DNA of 64,000 nt from Aerococcus sp. (GCA_022768285.1 JALEMJ010000016.1:62001-126000); one strand, 5' to 3'; shown: positions 18,948-29,078, counted from the stretch's first letter. Program-made: numbers and translations. The notes: generated by a model not told the origin, from the letters alone.

Positions 18948-19394
18948 ATGACGTTAACTGAGCGTTTAAATTCGGATCTCAAAGAGGCAATGAAAGCCAA
19001 GGATAAAAAGCGTCTAAGTGTTATCCGTATGCTGAAAGGCGCATTGCAGAAGAAAGCATTGGATAACGGCGGCGAATTGAGCGATGAAGAAGCATTGGCA
19101 GTCGTTGCGAAAGAACGCAAACAGCGCGCAGATTCTGTTGAAGAATTTGAAGCCGCTGGGCGCACTGATTTGGCTGACGAAACGCGTCAAGAGATTGAAG
19201 TGGTTGAGGCATATCTTCCCGAGCAATTATCAGAGGATGAAATTGCTACTAAAGTACAAGAAATCATCGAAGAGACTGACGCAAGCTCGATGAAAGATTT
19301 CGGAAAAGTGATGGGAAAAGCGGTAGCAGCAACCAAGGGACGCGCTGATGGTAGCACCGTCCAAAAAGTTGTCAAAGAACTTCTCAATCACTAA
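18948..19394 (+). CDS. yqeY: GatB/YqeY domain-containing protein
   Basis: A 148-residue helical protein related to the C-terminal tail of the amidotransferase subunit GatB. The N-terminal part (SVIRMLKGALQKKALD, about 24-39) is the family signature and the C-terminal part (KDFGKVMGKAVAATKGRADGS) resembles the tRNA-contacting GatB domain. It is thought to bind tRNA, but no enzymatic activity is established. It follows rpsU on the same transcript. Confidence 0.92.
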   Translation: MTLTERLNSDLKEAMKAKDKKRLSVIRMLKGALQKKALDNGGELSDEEALAVVAKERKQRADSVEEFEAAGRTDLADETRQEIEVVEAYLPEQLSEDEIATKVQEIIEETDASSMKDFGKVMGKAVAATKGRADGSTVQKVVKELLNH

Positions 19395-19417
19395 AGATAA
19401 GTTGAAATCACAGTATG

Positions 19418-19454
19418 AATGATTGATGATCACTGTATCTTCAATCATTTTTTT
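19418..19454 (+). terminator. rpsU-yqeY terminator
   Basis: AATGATTGA (19418-19426) pairs with TCAATCATT (19441-19449), followed by a T run. Confidence 0.8.
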
Positions 19455-19496
19455 GTATCTAGAGATCTGGTTTTCCTGTTAGGAGGTGACTGATAG

Positions 19497-22400
19497 ATGA
19501 AATGGAGTATTCCGACGCATTTAATTGAGGAAGGACGCCAGTTAGTCGATAATGAGGCGATTAAACGCGTGATCCCAGATGCCAAAAAACAGGAATGGTA
19601 TGCTGAGGTTTTTGATGAACGATGGTACTATGTAACATTAGACGGTACGGCAAAAGAAAAGGACAGCTGTCAGTGTGATGTGTGGCAGCAGAAGGGATAC
19701 TGTCGTCACACGGTAAGCGTTGAACTTTTCTTGAAAGAAAATAAGGTGTCACGCCAGCTATCCGCAAAAACGACACAATTGTTTTATTACCCGGAGGCGC
19801 TCGGCCAGCAAACGATCGATGTACCGGCGCTTTACTATACCTTTGCGGAACGTTATCAAGTGACTGAAGGAGAAAACAAACGGCCAGATCAAATTACCCC
19901 ATTAATGGTCAGAATTAACGTCTCTGATGAGTTATCGGATGGCGCCTTGCGTTCGGATGATGCATCTTTTATTGCGCATTTATGGTTAAAGAGCGATCGA
20001 TGGTATGAAATTAGCGACTGGTCCTCGTTCATGCACGAGTTGATACGGGGCAATGACTATGCACTTACGCAAAAAGGCGATAAAACCGTTTGGCTTGTCA
20101 GAGAAGCATTTAACACTGAGACTTATCAATTACTTCATGATCTCGCTTTATTATTGCCTTCCAATAGACAAATGGATACTGCCGTAAACGGCCAACTACT
20201 CAATAACGCAATGGTGAAGCGCTTACTAAAAAGTACCCGCGAAGATGAACCTATTGTGAGCTGGCACCTCAATGATCGTGACCTCCCGTTGATCGTTCAC
20301 ACAGAGAATGAACGCCCAATAGTATTCGAAATTAAGCGTTTATCAGACGAGCAATGGCAACTACAGATGGCAGAAGATGTGCACTTTTATCGTCAATGCC
20401 AAGCAATAGTAGTAGGTAACGATTGGTATCCTAATGATGCTAGTGCGCAATATTTTGATAATATGCATACCCTGAAAGAGCTATTTTATCTTCATCAACA
20501 GCGTTTAGAGATGCAAAAAGACAATTTTTTTGAATTTATGTCTTATTTTGGCCTATTGATGATGACACATACGCTTATCCGAAATATTGTACTCGTGCCT
20601 TTAGTCGAGCCTATTGAACCACTTTCTGTCGAAGCAACCGTTGATATTGTTGATAATCATTTGACGGTCAGGCCGATATATCATTATGGTCGCTTCGCTA
20701 TACCATTAGGCGAAGCACATGTTTCTACTGAGGAACGTGTACTTTTGCGAGATATTAATGGCGAACTCAATGTAATGAAATTTTTGGCTATGGATGGCTT
20801 TAAGTCTGACGGCGATGGTTTCTACAAAGCCTATCCTTCCCTTAAAAAATGTCTCTCTGGTTTGGAGCGTTTTTTGCGTATCCATCCGAACAATTGGTTA
20901 ATTCACTATTCCGATCGTTTGTCAGAACTCGGTGATTCTAGCCTTCGAGCTAACATTCAAACGTCATCTCACGCTACCAATCGCTATTTAAATGTGACGT
21001 TTGATATAGATGGTGTTTCCTCAAATGATGTTAATCGCGTTCTCAAGGCTATCGATCGTGAACAGAATTATATAAGTCTCTCAGATGGACGCATCATTTC
21101 CGTTAAACAATTAACGACAGCTTCGCAGCGCCAATTATTAAAAACACTTCAGGACAAAGAAAAGCCGTGGCATAATGGCGACGCTATTCATACTTACCAA
21201 GCATTGGGTTATGAAGAGGTACTGGGTCAGAGCGATAACTTTCAGACGTTTTATCACGATATTACCCACTTCGCAGCTGAAGATTATAAACCAAGTGCTC
21301 AATTGCAAACAAGATTAGCAGATTTTCAGAAGTACGCTGTGCAGTGGTTGAATATGCTGTCGCACTACGCATTAGGTGGTATATTAGCGGACGAAATGGG
21401 ACTTGGAAAAACAGTTCAGACGATTGCATTCCTCCTTGAATATTATGAGCAGCATCCGGATGCACGTGTTCTGATACTGGCACCGGCATCTGTTTTATAT
21501 AATTGGCAACACGAAATTGAGCGTTTTGCACCATCACTTCGAGCCGTTCTGATCGATGGTTCGCAAGAAGAACGCACCAGATTACGTGAGAAATTTGCTA
21601 GCGACATATGGATTGCTTCTTATCAAAGTTTTAGAAATGACCGAGAAGATTATCATAAATTAGACCTGGATGTCTTGATTATGGATGAAGCACAAGCACT
21701 CAAAAATCCGCGTACTATTCTCTACCACGCAGTGACTGAGCAATCCAGTGAGATGCGTATTGGCCTCTGTGGCACGCCATTGGAGAATAATTTACAGGAA
21801 TTTTGGTCACTGATGCAAGTCGTGTTGCCGGGACTATTTCCTGATGCAAAGGCTTATAGTGAGCTAACGATTGATGAAATTCGTTATATCAGTGGGCCAT
21901 TTATCCTGCGACGAACGAAGAAGGATGTTTCCCTACAACTCCCAGAGAAGAAGCAATTTGATCGTTATTTATCGTTGAATAGTTCACAGAAGACACTCTA
22001 TCTCGCGTACTTAGAAGATATTAAGCGGCGTATCTCGGTGGCAGACACAAGTAATAAGCAATCCCTGTCGCACGTTGAAATTTTATCGGCAATCACGCGC
22101 TTGCGCCAAATTTGTTGTCATCCGTTACTCATCGATGAAGATTATACGGGTGAATCTGCAAAATTTGAACATCTTAAGCAGTGGTTGGATGAAGCTCTAA
22201 CGAATAATCGGCATATTTTGATTTTTTCACAATTCACTAACATGCTAGACATTATTGCTGACTACTTAGAGGTTAATGGAATTAGTTATTTTAAATTAAC
22301 AGGTGAAACAAAGAAGGCGGCACGTCAAGCACAAGTTGATGCCTTTAATCGTGGAGAGCGTCCAATATTCTTGATTTCTCTGCGTGCAGGAGGCGTGGGT

Positions 22401-22676
22401 TTAAATTTAACTGGCGCAGATACCGTATTATTATATGATTTATGGTGGAATCCATCAGTTGAAGCACAGGCAGTCGGCCGTGCCCATCGTATTGGCCAAC
22501 AGAATGATGTCACTGTTTATCGCTTCATTACAGAAGGTACTATTGAGGAACGGATTGCTGAATTGCAAGAAGAAAAACGACAACTTTTTGATCAGTTGCT
22601 GGGGCAATACGACATTCAAAAGATGCCTAAACTTACGATGGATGATCTCAAATTTATTTTGGGAATTAAAAATTAA
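19497..22676 (+). CDS. SNF2-family helicase with N-terminal SWIM zinc finger
   Basis: A 1059-residue Swi2/Snf2 ATPase, probably a DNA translocase that remodels protein-DNA complexes. A SWIM zinc finger is visible as C58-x-C60-x8-C69-x-H71. The central 400-residue region (about 100-580) matches the bacterial SNF2 N-terminal type with no motif I recognise. The helicase core has Walker A DEMGLGKT (about 631-638), DEAQ (about 730), FILRRTKKDV between the lobes, and the C-terminal motif VGLNLTGAD...RAHRIGQ. The ribosome binding site AGGAGGTGA is strong. It is a single gene between yqeY and rpsB. Its role in Firmicutes is poorly known. Confidence 0.93.
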   Translation: MKWSIPTHLIEEGRQLVDNEAIKRVIPDAKKQEWYAEVFDERWYYVTLDGTAKEKDSCQCDVWQQKGYCRHTVSVELFLKENKVSRQLSAKTTQLFYYPEALGQQTIDVPALYYTFAERYQVTEGENKRPDQITPLMVRINVSDELSDGALRSDDASFIAHLWLKSDRWYEISDWSSFMHELIRGNDYALTQKGDKTVWLVREAFNTETYQLLHDLALLLPSNRQMDTAVNGQLLNNAMVKRLLKSTREDEPIVSWHLNDRDLPLIVHTENERPIVFEIKRLSDEQWQLQMAEDVHFYRQCQAIVVGNDWYPNDASAQYFDNMHTLKELFYLHQQRLEMQKDNFFEFMSYFGLLMMTHTLIRNIVLVPLVEPIEPLSVEATVDIVDNHLTVRPIYHYGRFAIPLGEAHVSTEERVLLRDINGELNVMKFLAMDGFKSDGDGFYKAYPSLKKCLSGLERFLRIHPNNWLIHYSDRLSELGDSSLRANIQTSSHATNRYLNVTFDIDGVSSNDVNRVLKAIDREQNYISLSDGRIISVKQLTTASQRQLLKTLQDKEKPWHNGDAIHTYQALGYEEVLGQSDNFQTFYHDITHFAAEDYKPSAQLQTRLADFQKYAVQWLNMLSHYALGGILADEMGLGKTVQTIAFLLEYYEQHPDARVLILAPASVLYNWQHEIERFAPSLRAVLIDGSQEERTRLREKFASDIWIASYQSFRNDREDYHKLDLDVLIMDEAQALKNPRTILYHAVTEQSSEMRIGLCGTPLENNLQEFWSLMQVVLPGLFPDAKAYSELTIDEIRYISGPFILRRTKKDVSLQLPEKKQFDRYLSLNSSQKTLYLAYLEDIKRRISVADTSNKQSLSHVEILSAITRLRQICCHPLLIDEDYTGESAKFEHLKQWLDEALTNNRHILIFSQFTNMLDIIADYLEVNGISYFKLTGETKKAARQAQVDAFNRGERPIFLISLRAGGVGLNLTGADTVLLYDLWWNPSVEAQAVGRAHRIGQQNDVTVYRFITEGTIEERIAELQEEKRQLFDQLLGQYDIQKMPKLTMDDLKFILGIKN

Positions 22677-22686
22677 TATTGAGGGG

Positions 22687-22716
22687 TTGCACGCAACGGA
22701 ATGCATGTAGTATGAT
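22687..22716 (+). promoter_or_regulatory. rpsB promoter and leader
   Basis: TTGCAC (22687-22692) and TATGAT (22711-22716) are 18 bp apart, right after the helicase stop codon. The leader up to 22829 is about 105 nt and can form a stem from ATTGAGC (around 22759) to GTTCAAT (around 22788). A regulatory role, for instance binding of S2, is possible but is not a match I can name. Confidence 0.65.
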
Positions 22717-22829
22717 GTTATGGTGCAATTCGCACAGAATATCACACCCTATGAATGATTGAGCGCGGTGCTCCGCTTGGAGTTGTTCAATTTTGAAGTA
22801 GGGGCGGAAAAACCGAATGGAGGAATATT

Positions 22830-23624
22830 ATGTCAGTAGTATCTATGAAACAATTGCTTGAAGCCGGGGTTCACTTCGGTCACCAAACACGCCGTTGGAA
22901 TCCTAAGATGGCACCTTACATTTTCACTGAACGCAATGGTATTTATATCATTGACTTGCAACAAACGGTTAAGTTAATTGATCGTGCGTACAATTTTGTT
23001 CGTGAAACGGTTGCTAATGGTGGATCAATCTTATTTGTTGGTACGAAGAAACAAGCACAACAAGCTATCCAGGAGGAAGCTGAACGTGCCGGTGAATTCT
23101 TCATTAACCACCGTTGGCTCGGGGGGACGTTGACTAACTGGGAAACGATCCAAAAACGTGTTCAACGTATGAAGGATATCGACAAGATGGAAGAGGACGG
23201 TACTTTCGATGCTTTGCCGAAGAAAGAAGTTCTCGAACTCATCAAAGAACGTGAAAAATTAGAGATGAACTTAGGCGGTATTTCTGAGATGAAGGAGCAG
23301 CCAAGCGCAATCTTTGTTGTTGACCCACGTAAAGAAGCAATTGCAATTAATGAAGCACGTAAATTAAACATTCCTGTCATCGCTATGGTAGACACTAACT
23401 GTGACCCAGATAATATCGATTATGTTATCCCTTCGAATGATGATGCGATTCGTGCCGTACGTTTAATTACAAAGACGTTGGCAGATGCTGCTTTAGAAGG
23501 TAAACAGGGCGATGAGGATCAAGTCGAAGAAGCAGCCGAAGAATCTGTTTCTGATGAAGATCTTGAAAAAGTAGCTGTTAAATTATCTGGTGAATCTAAC
23601 GAGAACAGTGAGGATGCAGAATAA
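22830..23624 (+). CDS. rpsB: 30S ribosomal protein S2
   Basis: A 264-residue S2 protein starting [27 protein letters not shown], a near-invariant opening. The coiled-coil insertion lies around 105-150, and [33 protein letters not shown] around 173-203. An acidic tail of about 30 residues ([12 protein letters not shown]...) extends past the usual end; such tails are common in lactic bacteria. tsf follows after a hairpin. Confidence 0.97.
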   Translation: MSVVSMKQLLEAGVHFGHQTRRWNPKMAPYIFTERNGIYIIDLQQTVKLIDRAYNFVRETVANGGSILFVGTKKQAQQAIQEEAERAGEFFINHRWLGGTLTNWETIQKRVQRMKDIDKMEEDGTFDALPKKEVLELIKEREKLEMNLGGISEMKEQPSAIFVVDPRKEAIAINEARKLNIPVIAMVDTNCDPDNIDYVIPSNDDAIRAVRLITKTLADAALEGKQGDEDQVEEAAEESVSDEDLEKVAVKLSGESNENSEDAE

Positions 23625-23685
23625 CTAACCGATTGACAGTTGAGCTGATATAAAAATCATTGTATCATGAAATCACGGTTCGTTT

Positions 23686-23735
23686 GCCTGATAGGGACTT
23701 GGTGAAGAATGACCGGTACTTATCAGGCATTTTTT
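23686..23735 (+). terminator. hairpin between rpsB and tsf
   Basis: GCCTGATA (23686-23693) pairs with TATCAGGC (23721-23728), then ATTTTTT. The loop is 27 nt. It looks like a partial terminator that lowers tsf expression relative to rpsB. Confidence 0.7.
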
Positions 23736-23777
23736 GTAAAATAAATTAATAAATGACATATGGGAGGAATCTGAATA

Positions 23778-24656
23778 ATGGCAATCAGTGCAAAACAAGT
23801 AAAAGAGTTGCGTGACCGTACCGGTGCCGGTATGATGGACGCTAAGCGCGCATTGGAAGCAACAGATGGTGACATTGATAAAGCAATTGATCATTTGCGT
23901 GAAACCGGTCAAGTTAAGGCCGAAAAGAAAGCAGGTCGTGTAGCGGCTGAAGGATTAGCAAAGGTTGTTGTTGAAGGTAATGATGCTGTCATTTTGGAAG
24001 TTAATTCTGAAACGGACTTTGTGGCTAAGAATGAAAAATTCCAAACGATGATCGGCAATATCGCGCACGCATTGTTAGCCGAAAAACCAGCTAATGTTGA
24101 AGAAGCCCTGGAAACAGTCACGGTTGAGGGCGACAAATTATCTGATTACATTACACAACAGATTTCAGTTATTGGTGAACACTTGGTATTGCGTCGCTTT
24201 GCAATCTTTGAAAAAGGTGACGATGAACTCTTCGGACAATACATTCACATGGGTGGTGCAAACGCTACATTAGTTCAATTAAAGACAACTGATGAAGAAG
24301 TTGCACGTAACATTGCATTACATGTAGGCGGGATCGCACCAAAATATGCGACTGAAGCAGATGTGCCAGAAGACGTTAAAGCACACGAACGTGAAGTCTT
24401 GACCCAGGAAACAGTTAATGAGGGTAAACCAGAAAAGATTATTGACCGTATTGTTGATGGGCGTATGCATAAATTCTTCTCTCAAACAGTCTTAGTTGAC
24501 CAAGATTTCTTAATTGATGATAGTCAAACAGTTGGCGAGTACCTCAAAGCTCATAACGCAGAAATTGTAGATTTCCGTCGCTATGCAGTTGGTGAAGGTA
24601 TTGAAAAACGCCAAGAAGACTTTGCAGCAGAAGTTGAAGCACAGATTAAGAAATAA
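23778..24656 (+). CDS. tsf: elongation factor Ts
   Basis: The nucleotide exchange factor of EF-Tu. The 292 residues open with the UBA-like domain (ISAKQVKELRDRTGAGMMDAKRAL) and include the core TDFVAKN motif (about 80-86). It has the full dimerisation region, about 140-285. GGGAGGA precedes the ATG. Confidence 0.97.
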   Translation: MAISAKQVKELRDRTGAGMMDAKRALEATDGDIDKAIDHLRETGQVKAEKKAGRVAAEGLAKVVVEGNDAVILEVNSETDFVAKNEKFQTMIGNIAHALLAEKPANVEEALETVTVEGDKLSDYITQQISVIGEHLVLRRFAIFEKGDDELFGQYIHMGGANATLVQLKTTDEEVARNIALHVGGIAPKYATEADVPEDVKAHEREVLTQETVNEGKPEKIIDRIVDGRMHKFFSQTVLVDQDFLIDDSQTVGEYLKAHNAEIVDFRRYAVGEGIEKRQEDFAAEVEAQIKK

Positions 24657-24697
24657 TTTGAGCGCAATAACACTTATCTGACGGGATGAGGCTGACG

Positions 24698-24721
24698 AGG
24701 TTGGGGATTCCCAACCTTTTT
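24698..24721 (+). terminator. tsf terminator
   Basis: AGGTTGGG / CCCAACCT with a 4-nt loop, then TTTTGTTT. pyrH starts 16 bp later, so some read-through may supply pyrH. Confidence 0.82.
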
Positions 24722-24736
24722 GTTTAAGGAGAGAAT

Positions 24737-25459
24737 ATGACAGAACAGGTCAAATATAAACGGGTAGTTATGAAATTGAGTGGGGAAGCTTTAGCTGGTG
24801 AAAAAGGCTTCGGTATTGATCCACAAACAATGAAAAAAATTGCCAAAGAAGTTAAAGAAGTTCATGAATTAGGTGCGCAACTCGCAATTGTTGTCGGCGG
24901 TGGCAATATCTGGCGCGGTCGCACTGGTGAAGAAATTGGTATGGAACGTGCACAGGCTGATTATATGGGAATGTTGGCAACGATTATGAACGCCTTGGGA
25001 CTTCAAGATGCCTTAGAGAATTTAGGTGTTGCCACGCGTGTACAGACTGCGATCGAAATGAGTGAAGTGGCTGAACCATATATTCGTCGTCGTGCCATTC
25101 GTCATCTAGAAAAGGGACGCGTCGTTATTTTTGCTGGTGGTACGGGAAATCCATACTTCTCAACCGATACCACTGCAGCATTACGAGCTGCTGAAATCGA
25201 TGCGGATGTCATTTTAATGGCCAAAAATGGGGTAGATGGTGTCTACAGCGCTGATCCAAACATCGATGATACAGCAGAAAAATATGAAGAATTGACGCAC
25301 TCAGATATTATTGAGAAGCATTTACAAGTGATGGATTCAACGGCTAGCTCGTTAAGTATGGACAATCAAATTCCATTAATTGTATTTGATCTGAATACAC
25401 CTGGCAATATCCGCCGTGTAATGCTTGGTGAAGAAATCGGTACTGTGGTGAAAGGATAA
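24737..25459 (+). CDS. pyrH: UMP kinase
   Basis: It phosphorylates UMP to UDP. The 240-residue amino acid kinase-fold protein shows KLSGEALAG (about 13-21), [11 protein letters not shown] (about 54-64) and [20 protein letters not shown] (about 133-152), all typical of the bacterial hexameric enzyme. frr follows after 4 bp. Confidence 0.97.
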   Translation: MTEQVKYKRVVMKLSGEALAGEKGFGIDPQTMKKIAKEVKEVHELGAQLAIVVGGGNIWRGRTGEEIGMERAQADYMGMLATIMNALGLQDALENLGVATRVQTAIEMSEVAEPYIRRRAIRHLEKGRVVIFAGGTGNPYFSTDTTAALRAAEIDADVILMAKNGVDGVYSADPNIDDTAEKYEELTHSDIIEKHLQVMDSTASSLSMDNQIPLIVFDLNTPGNIRRVMLGEEIGTVVKG

Positions 25460-25463
25460 TAAT

Positions 25464-26024
25464 ATGGCAATTAAAGATATCATTAATGATACAAAGTCGA
25501 GAATGGCGAAAACAGCACAGAGCCTGCGTGACGAATTAGCACAAATCCGCGCGGGTGTTGCGAACGCTGGCCTATTAAACGGTGTAATGGTGGATTACTA
25601 TGGTGCGCCAACACCATTAAATCAGATCGCTTCAATTACAATCCCAGAAGCACGTATGCTGATGGTGACGCCTTATGATAAAACAGCGTTAGATGATATT
25701 GATCGCGCTTTACAACAAGCGGATCTCGGCGTTTCACCAACTAACGATGGGGATAAAATCCGCATCGTTATTCCTGCGTTAACGAAAGAACGACGCGAGG
25801 AACTTACTAAAGTGGTTGGTAAGGACTTAGAACAGGCGAAAGTTGCAACGCGCCATATTCGTCGCGATGCGAATGATGCCATAAAGAAAGCTGAAAAGAA
25901 TAACGAAATCACCGAAGATGATCGCCGCGAATATGAAGATGAAATTCAAAAATTGACTGATCAAGCGATTGCTAATTTAGAAGAAATCGCAGATACGAAA
26001 GATCAAGAGATTCGCGAACATTAG
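25464..26024 (+). CDS. frr: ribosome recycling factor
   Basis: It splits post-termination ribosomes with EF-G. The 186-residue protein has the two-domain L shape: a long helical bundle and the small beta domain with YYGAPTPLNQIASI (about 38-51) and PALTKERREEL (about 109-119). It is co-transcribed with pyrH. Confidence 0.97.
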   Translation: MAIKDIINDTKSRMAKTAQSLRDELAQIRAGVANAGLLNGVMVDYYGAPTPLNQIASITIPEARMLMVTPYDKTALDDIDRALQQADLGVSPTNDGDKIRIVIPALTKERREELTKVVGKDLEQAKVATRHIRRDANDAIKKAEKNNEITEDDRREYEDEIQKLTDQAIANLEEIADTKDQEIREH

Positions 26025-26034
26025 TCACAGTAGA

Positions 26035-26072
26035 GAGCCTGTTCACAGATGAAACAGTGGACAGGCTTTTTT
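26035..26072 (+). terminator. pyrH-frr terminator
   Basis: GCCTGTTCAC (26037-26046) pairs with GTGGACAGGC (26057-26066) with one G-U pair, then six T. Confidence 0.88.
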
Positions 26073-26121
26073 GTGCTTTAATGCCAAATCTTATAATTGT
26101 GTTAATCCACAATTTGACTTA

Positions 26122-26150
26122 TTGTTGAGTAAGAGGAACTATACTATAAT
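26122..26150 (+). promoter_or_regulatory. uppS-cdsA-rseP promoter
   Basis: TATAAT (26145-26150) has TTGTTG 17 bp upstream (26122-26127). A better TTGACT at 26114 is too far away. Confidence 0.6.
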
Positions 26151-26197
26151 TAACAACAATGAATACAAATTTGATGATAAAGAGAGGAATTTAGTTA

Positions 26198-26932
26198 ATG
26201 AGGGAATATAACCCACAAGGTATCATCCCTGAGCACGTTGCAATTATTATGGACGGCAATGGGCGTTGGGCCACTGCTCGTCAGTTAAAACGAACAGAGG
26301 GTCATCGTGAAGGATTGCAGGCTGTACGACGAGTCACTACAACGGCGGCAAATATGGGAATTAAAATACTAACCCTCTATGCTTTTTCTACGGAGAATTG
26401 GAAGCGGCCGGTGTCTGAAGTACGTTTCCTGATGAGCCTGCCTAAATATATGGAAGATGAAGTGCTCCCAGAATTAATTGAGAATAATGTAAGGGTACAG
26501 ATGATGGGGTTTACCGAAAATATTCCGAAGAGTACCCTAGATTCGATTCGTCGTGCCGAATCGCTGACAAAAAGCAATGATGGCTTATTGCTCAATATCG
26601 CGTTTAACTACGGTTCGCGCGCTGAGATAGTACATGCTGTGCAAACAATTAGCCAAGAAGTTGCTACTGATAAGCTGTCAGTGGACGAAATTGATGAAAA
26701 AACAATAGATGATCGTCTCATGACCGCAGCGCTTGGCCCTAAGAGCAATCCAGATTTTCTTATTCGTTCGAGTGGTGAAGTTCGCCTAAGTAATTTCTTG
26801 CTGTGGCAACTCGCTTATGCTGAAATGTATTTTACAGATGTATTGTGGCCTGATTTCGATCAAGAAGTTTTCGAAAACTGTATTGGTGAATTTCAACATC
26901 GCCAACGTCGTTACGGTGGTTTAAGCGAATAG
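26198..26932 (+). CDS. uppS: undecaprenyl diphosphate synthase
   Basis: It adds eight isoprene units in cis to farnesyl diphosphate to make the C55 wall-lipid carrier. The 244-residue chain shows the diphosphate-binding HVAIIMDGNGRWA (about 14-26), FSTENWKRP (about 69-77) and the C-terminal RSSGEVRLSNFLLWQLAY motif, where the usual second residue is Thr and here is Ser. Together with uppP at 1888 it covers two steps of the carrier cycle. cdsA starts 17 bp later. Confidence 0.95.
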   Translation: MREYNPQGIIPEHVAIIMDGNGRWATARQLKRTEGHREGLQAVRRVTTTAANMGIKILTLYAFSTENWKRPVSEVRFLMSLPKYMEDEVLPELIENNVRVQMMGFTENIPKSTLDSIRRAESLTKSNDGLLLNIAFNYGSRAEIVHAVQTISQEVATDKLSVDEIDEKTIDDRLMTAALGPKSNPDFLIRSSGEVRLSNFLLWQLAYAEMYFTDVLWPDFDQEVFENCIGEFQHRQRRYGGLSE

Positions 26933-26948
26933 CCAAGGGGGCAGACAG

Positions 26949-27755
26949 ATGACAAAACGGATTATTTCGGCAATTATTGCAGCTGCGATATTCTTTCCAT
27001 TGGTGATTATTGGTGGTATGCCACTCCGCATTTTTATTTGGTTGATCGCTTCGATTGCTTTTTTGGAATTGATACATATGATGGCCATCAAGTGGTTTAG
27101 CATTGAATCGCTTGTTGGGTATATTATCATGCTCTGTAGCTTATTTCCGCTCGAGTTTATTCAAACACATCATCTTGATAATATGCCGACATGGTTTTCC
27201 TATCTAAGCTTTTTAGCATTGGCGGTTATTACGATTTTTAAGGCGGACCAATTTACGTTTCCACAGGGTGCAGCATTGGGGAGCGGTGCAATGTATATCG
27301 GTATGGGCTTTCGGTTTTTGATTGAAACCCGCAATATTAGTTTGTCGAGTATTATTTTTGTTTTATTTGTATGTTTCGCAAATGATAGCTTTGCCTATTT
27401 CGCAGGTGTCTTTACAGGTAAGCATAAGCTTGCACCTAAAATTTCACCCAATAAAACGATTGAAGGATCACTCGGAGGAATTGCTGGTGCCGTTGCGATT
27501 AGTGTGATATTAATGCTTATTCCTTATTTCCACGATCCTTTCCCTACACTCCAGCTTTGGCAGGTTATTATCATGACTATTGGACTCGCTATATTTGGCC
27601 AGATAGGTGACCTTTTAGAATCTGCGGTAAAACGTTATTACGATGTTAAGGATAGCGGACATATCTTACCAGGGCACGGTGGCATTCTTGATCGTTTCGA
27701 TAACTTATTGCTCGTTTTACCGATGTTTCATTATTTATTGATGCTCGTCATATAG
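26949..27755 (+). CDS. cdsA: phosphatidate cytidylyltransferase
   Basis: It makes CDP-diacylglycerol for phospholipid synthesis. The 268-residue integral membrane protein has about seven or eight membrane helices. It ends with the signature S-x3-R-x2-D-x2-KDSG-x-ILPGHGGILDR, seen at about 224-251. It lies between uppS and rseP; the dxr gene often found at this place in other Firmicutes is missing, as is usual for mevalonate-pathway lactic bacteria. Confidence 0.96.
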   Translation: MTKRIISAIIAAAIFFPLVIIGGMPLRIFIWLIASIAFLELIHMMAIKWFSIESLVGYIIMLCSLFPLEFIQTHHLDNMPTWFSYLSFLALAVITIFKADQFTFPQGAALGSGAMYIGMGFRFLIETRNISLSSIIFVLFVCFANDSFAYFAGVFTGKHKLAPKISPNKTIEGSLGGIAGAVAISVILMLIPYFHDPFPTLQLWQVIIMTIGLAIFGQIGDLLESAVKRYYDVKDSGHILPGHGGILDRFDNLLLVLPMFHYLLMLVI

Positions 27756-27767
27756 TAGGAGTTATTT

Positions 27768-29021
27768 ATGAAAGCAATTATTATTTTCATTCTTATCTTC
27801 GGGATTTTAGTTATTTTTCATGAATTTGGACATTTTATTATGGCAAAACGTGCGGGTATTTTTGTTCGCGAGTTTTCGATTGGCATGGGGCCATTACTCT
27901 TCCATTATGAGGGTGATGAGACAACATATAGTTTGCGCTTGTTGCCATTAGGTGGTTACGTGCGCATGGCCGGACTTGAAGATAACGGTGAGTACTTCAC
28001 ACCGGGGCAACCTATAGTCGTTGGCTTTAATGAAGCGAATGAAATTGATCGTTTATCATTCGATGAGGACGAAGATATTACAGATGGTTTACCCGTTGAA
28101 GTTGTAGAGGGAGATATGGATCAAGCATTTATCCTCAAAGCCATTCCTTATGGTGAGAAAGAACCAGTAATTTATAAAATTAGCCGTCATGCGACAATTA
28201 TTGAAGAGGACGGCAATGTTGTCCGTGTATCACCACCAGAGCGACAGTTTCAATCGGCAAAATTAAGCGATCGCTTACTCACTAACTTAGCTGGTCCAGT
28301 ACAGAACTTTATTTTAGGAATATTAGCGTTTATCCTTATAGCTTTCATGCAAGGTGGTGTACCATCAAATAGTAACGTGCTCGGTGGTGTTCAGGAAAAC
28401 TCGCCAGCTCAAATGGCAGGACTGCATGCTGGAGATCAGATTATCGCTGTTAATCAGAAATCGGTGGCAAATTTTTCAGAAATTCAGCAAGAAATTCAGA
28501 AATATCCAAATAAGCAAGTCAGTATTAAACTAGCAGATAAACGACAATTGCATGTCAAACCTGAGCCACAGAAATTATCTAATGGTGAAACGATTGGTCT
28601 CATTGGTGCCCAACAAACTGTTGATCACGGTGTGTGGAGCAAGATTAAATATGGGTTTACGCAAGCTTGGATGATTATTACCGGTGTGATCGGTGTGATC
28701 GCTTCTATGTTTAAAACTGGCTTCGATATCAATGATTTTGGTGGACCAGTTTACATGTATCAAGCGACAACACAAGTTGCAGATATCGGTTTTACTGCCA
28801 TCCTGTCATTACTTGCCTACTTGAGTATCAACCTAGGGATGGTTAACTTGCTACCCGTCCCAGCCCTTGATGGTGGAAAAGTCTTACTCAATCTCATTGA
28901 ATCAGTTCGTGGCAAGCCGTTGAGTCCAAAAACCGAAGGCATGATTAACTTAGCGGGTGCGATAGGCATACTGATTTTATTCGTCGCAGTCACTTGGAAT
29001 GATATCATGCGGTTCTTTTAA
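27768..29021 (+). CDS. rseP: RIP metalloprotease RseP (RasP/Eep)
   Basis: A membrane-embedded site-2 protease that cleaves signal peptides, anti-sigma factors and pheromone precursors. The 417 residues contain the zinc motif HEFGHF (about 18-23) in the first helix, a PDZ domain (about 200-270), and the C-terminal zinc ligand motif NLLPVPALDGG (about 361-371). About 30 acidic residues after position 80 make up a soluble insertion. A terminator follows; the proS gene often found between rseP and polC is absent. Confidence 0.95.
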   Translation: MKAIIIFILIFGILVIFHEFGHFIMAKRAGIFVREFSIGMGPLLFHYEGDETTYSLRLLPLGGYVRMAGLEDNGEYFTPGQPIVVGFNEANEIDRLSFDEDEDITDGLPVEVVEGDMDQAFILKAIPYGEKEPVIYKISRHATIIEEDGNVVRVSPPERQFQSAKLSDRLLTNLAGPVQNFILGILAFILIAFMQGGVPSNSNVLGGVQENSPAQMAGLHAGDQIIAVNQKSVANFSEIQQEIQKYPNKQVSIKLADKRQLHVKPEPQKLSNGETIGLIGAQQTVDHGVWSKIKYGFTQAWMIITGVIGVIASMFKTGFDINDFGGPVYMYQATTQVADIGFTAILSLLAYLSINLGMVNLLPVPALDGGKVLLNLIESVRGKPLSPKTEGMINLAGAIGILILFVAVTWNDIMRFF

Positions 29022-29031
29022 GCATAAAGAG

Positions 29032-29078
29032 AAGTGATATGTATAAACACTCATTTGCTGTGAACATATCACTTTTTT
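29032..29078 (+). terminator. uppS-cdsA-rseP terminator
   Basis: The 11-bp stem AAGTGATATGT (29032-29042) / ACATATCACTT (29064-29074) runs into a T tract. polC begins 26 bp after it. Confidence 0.82.
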
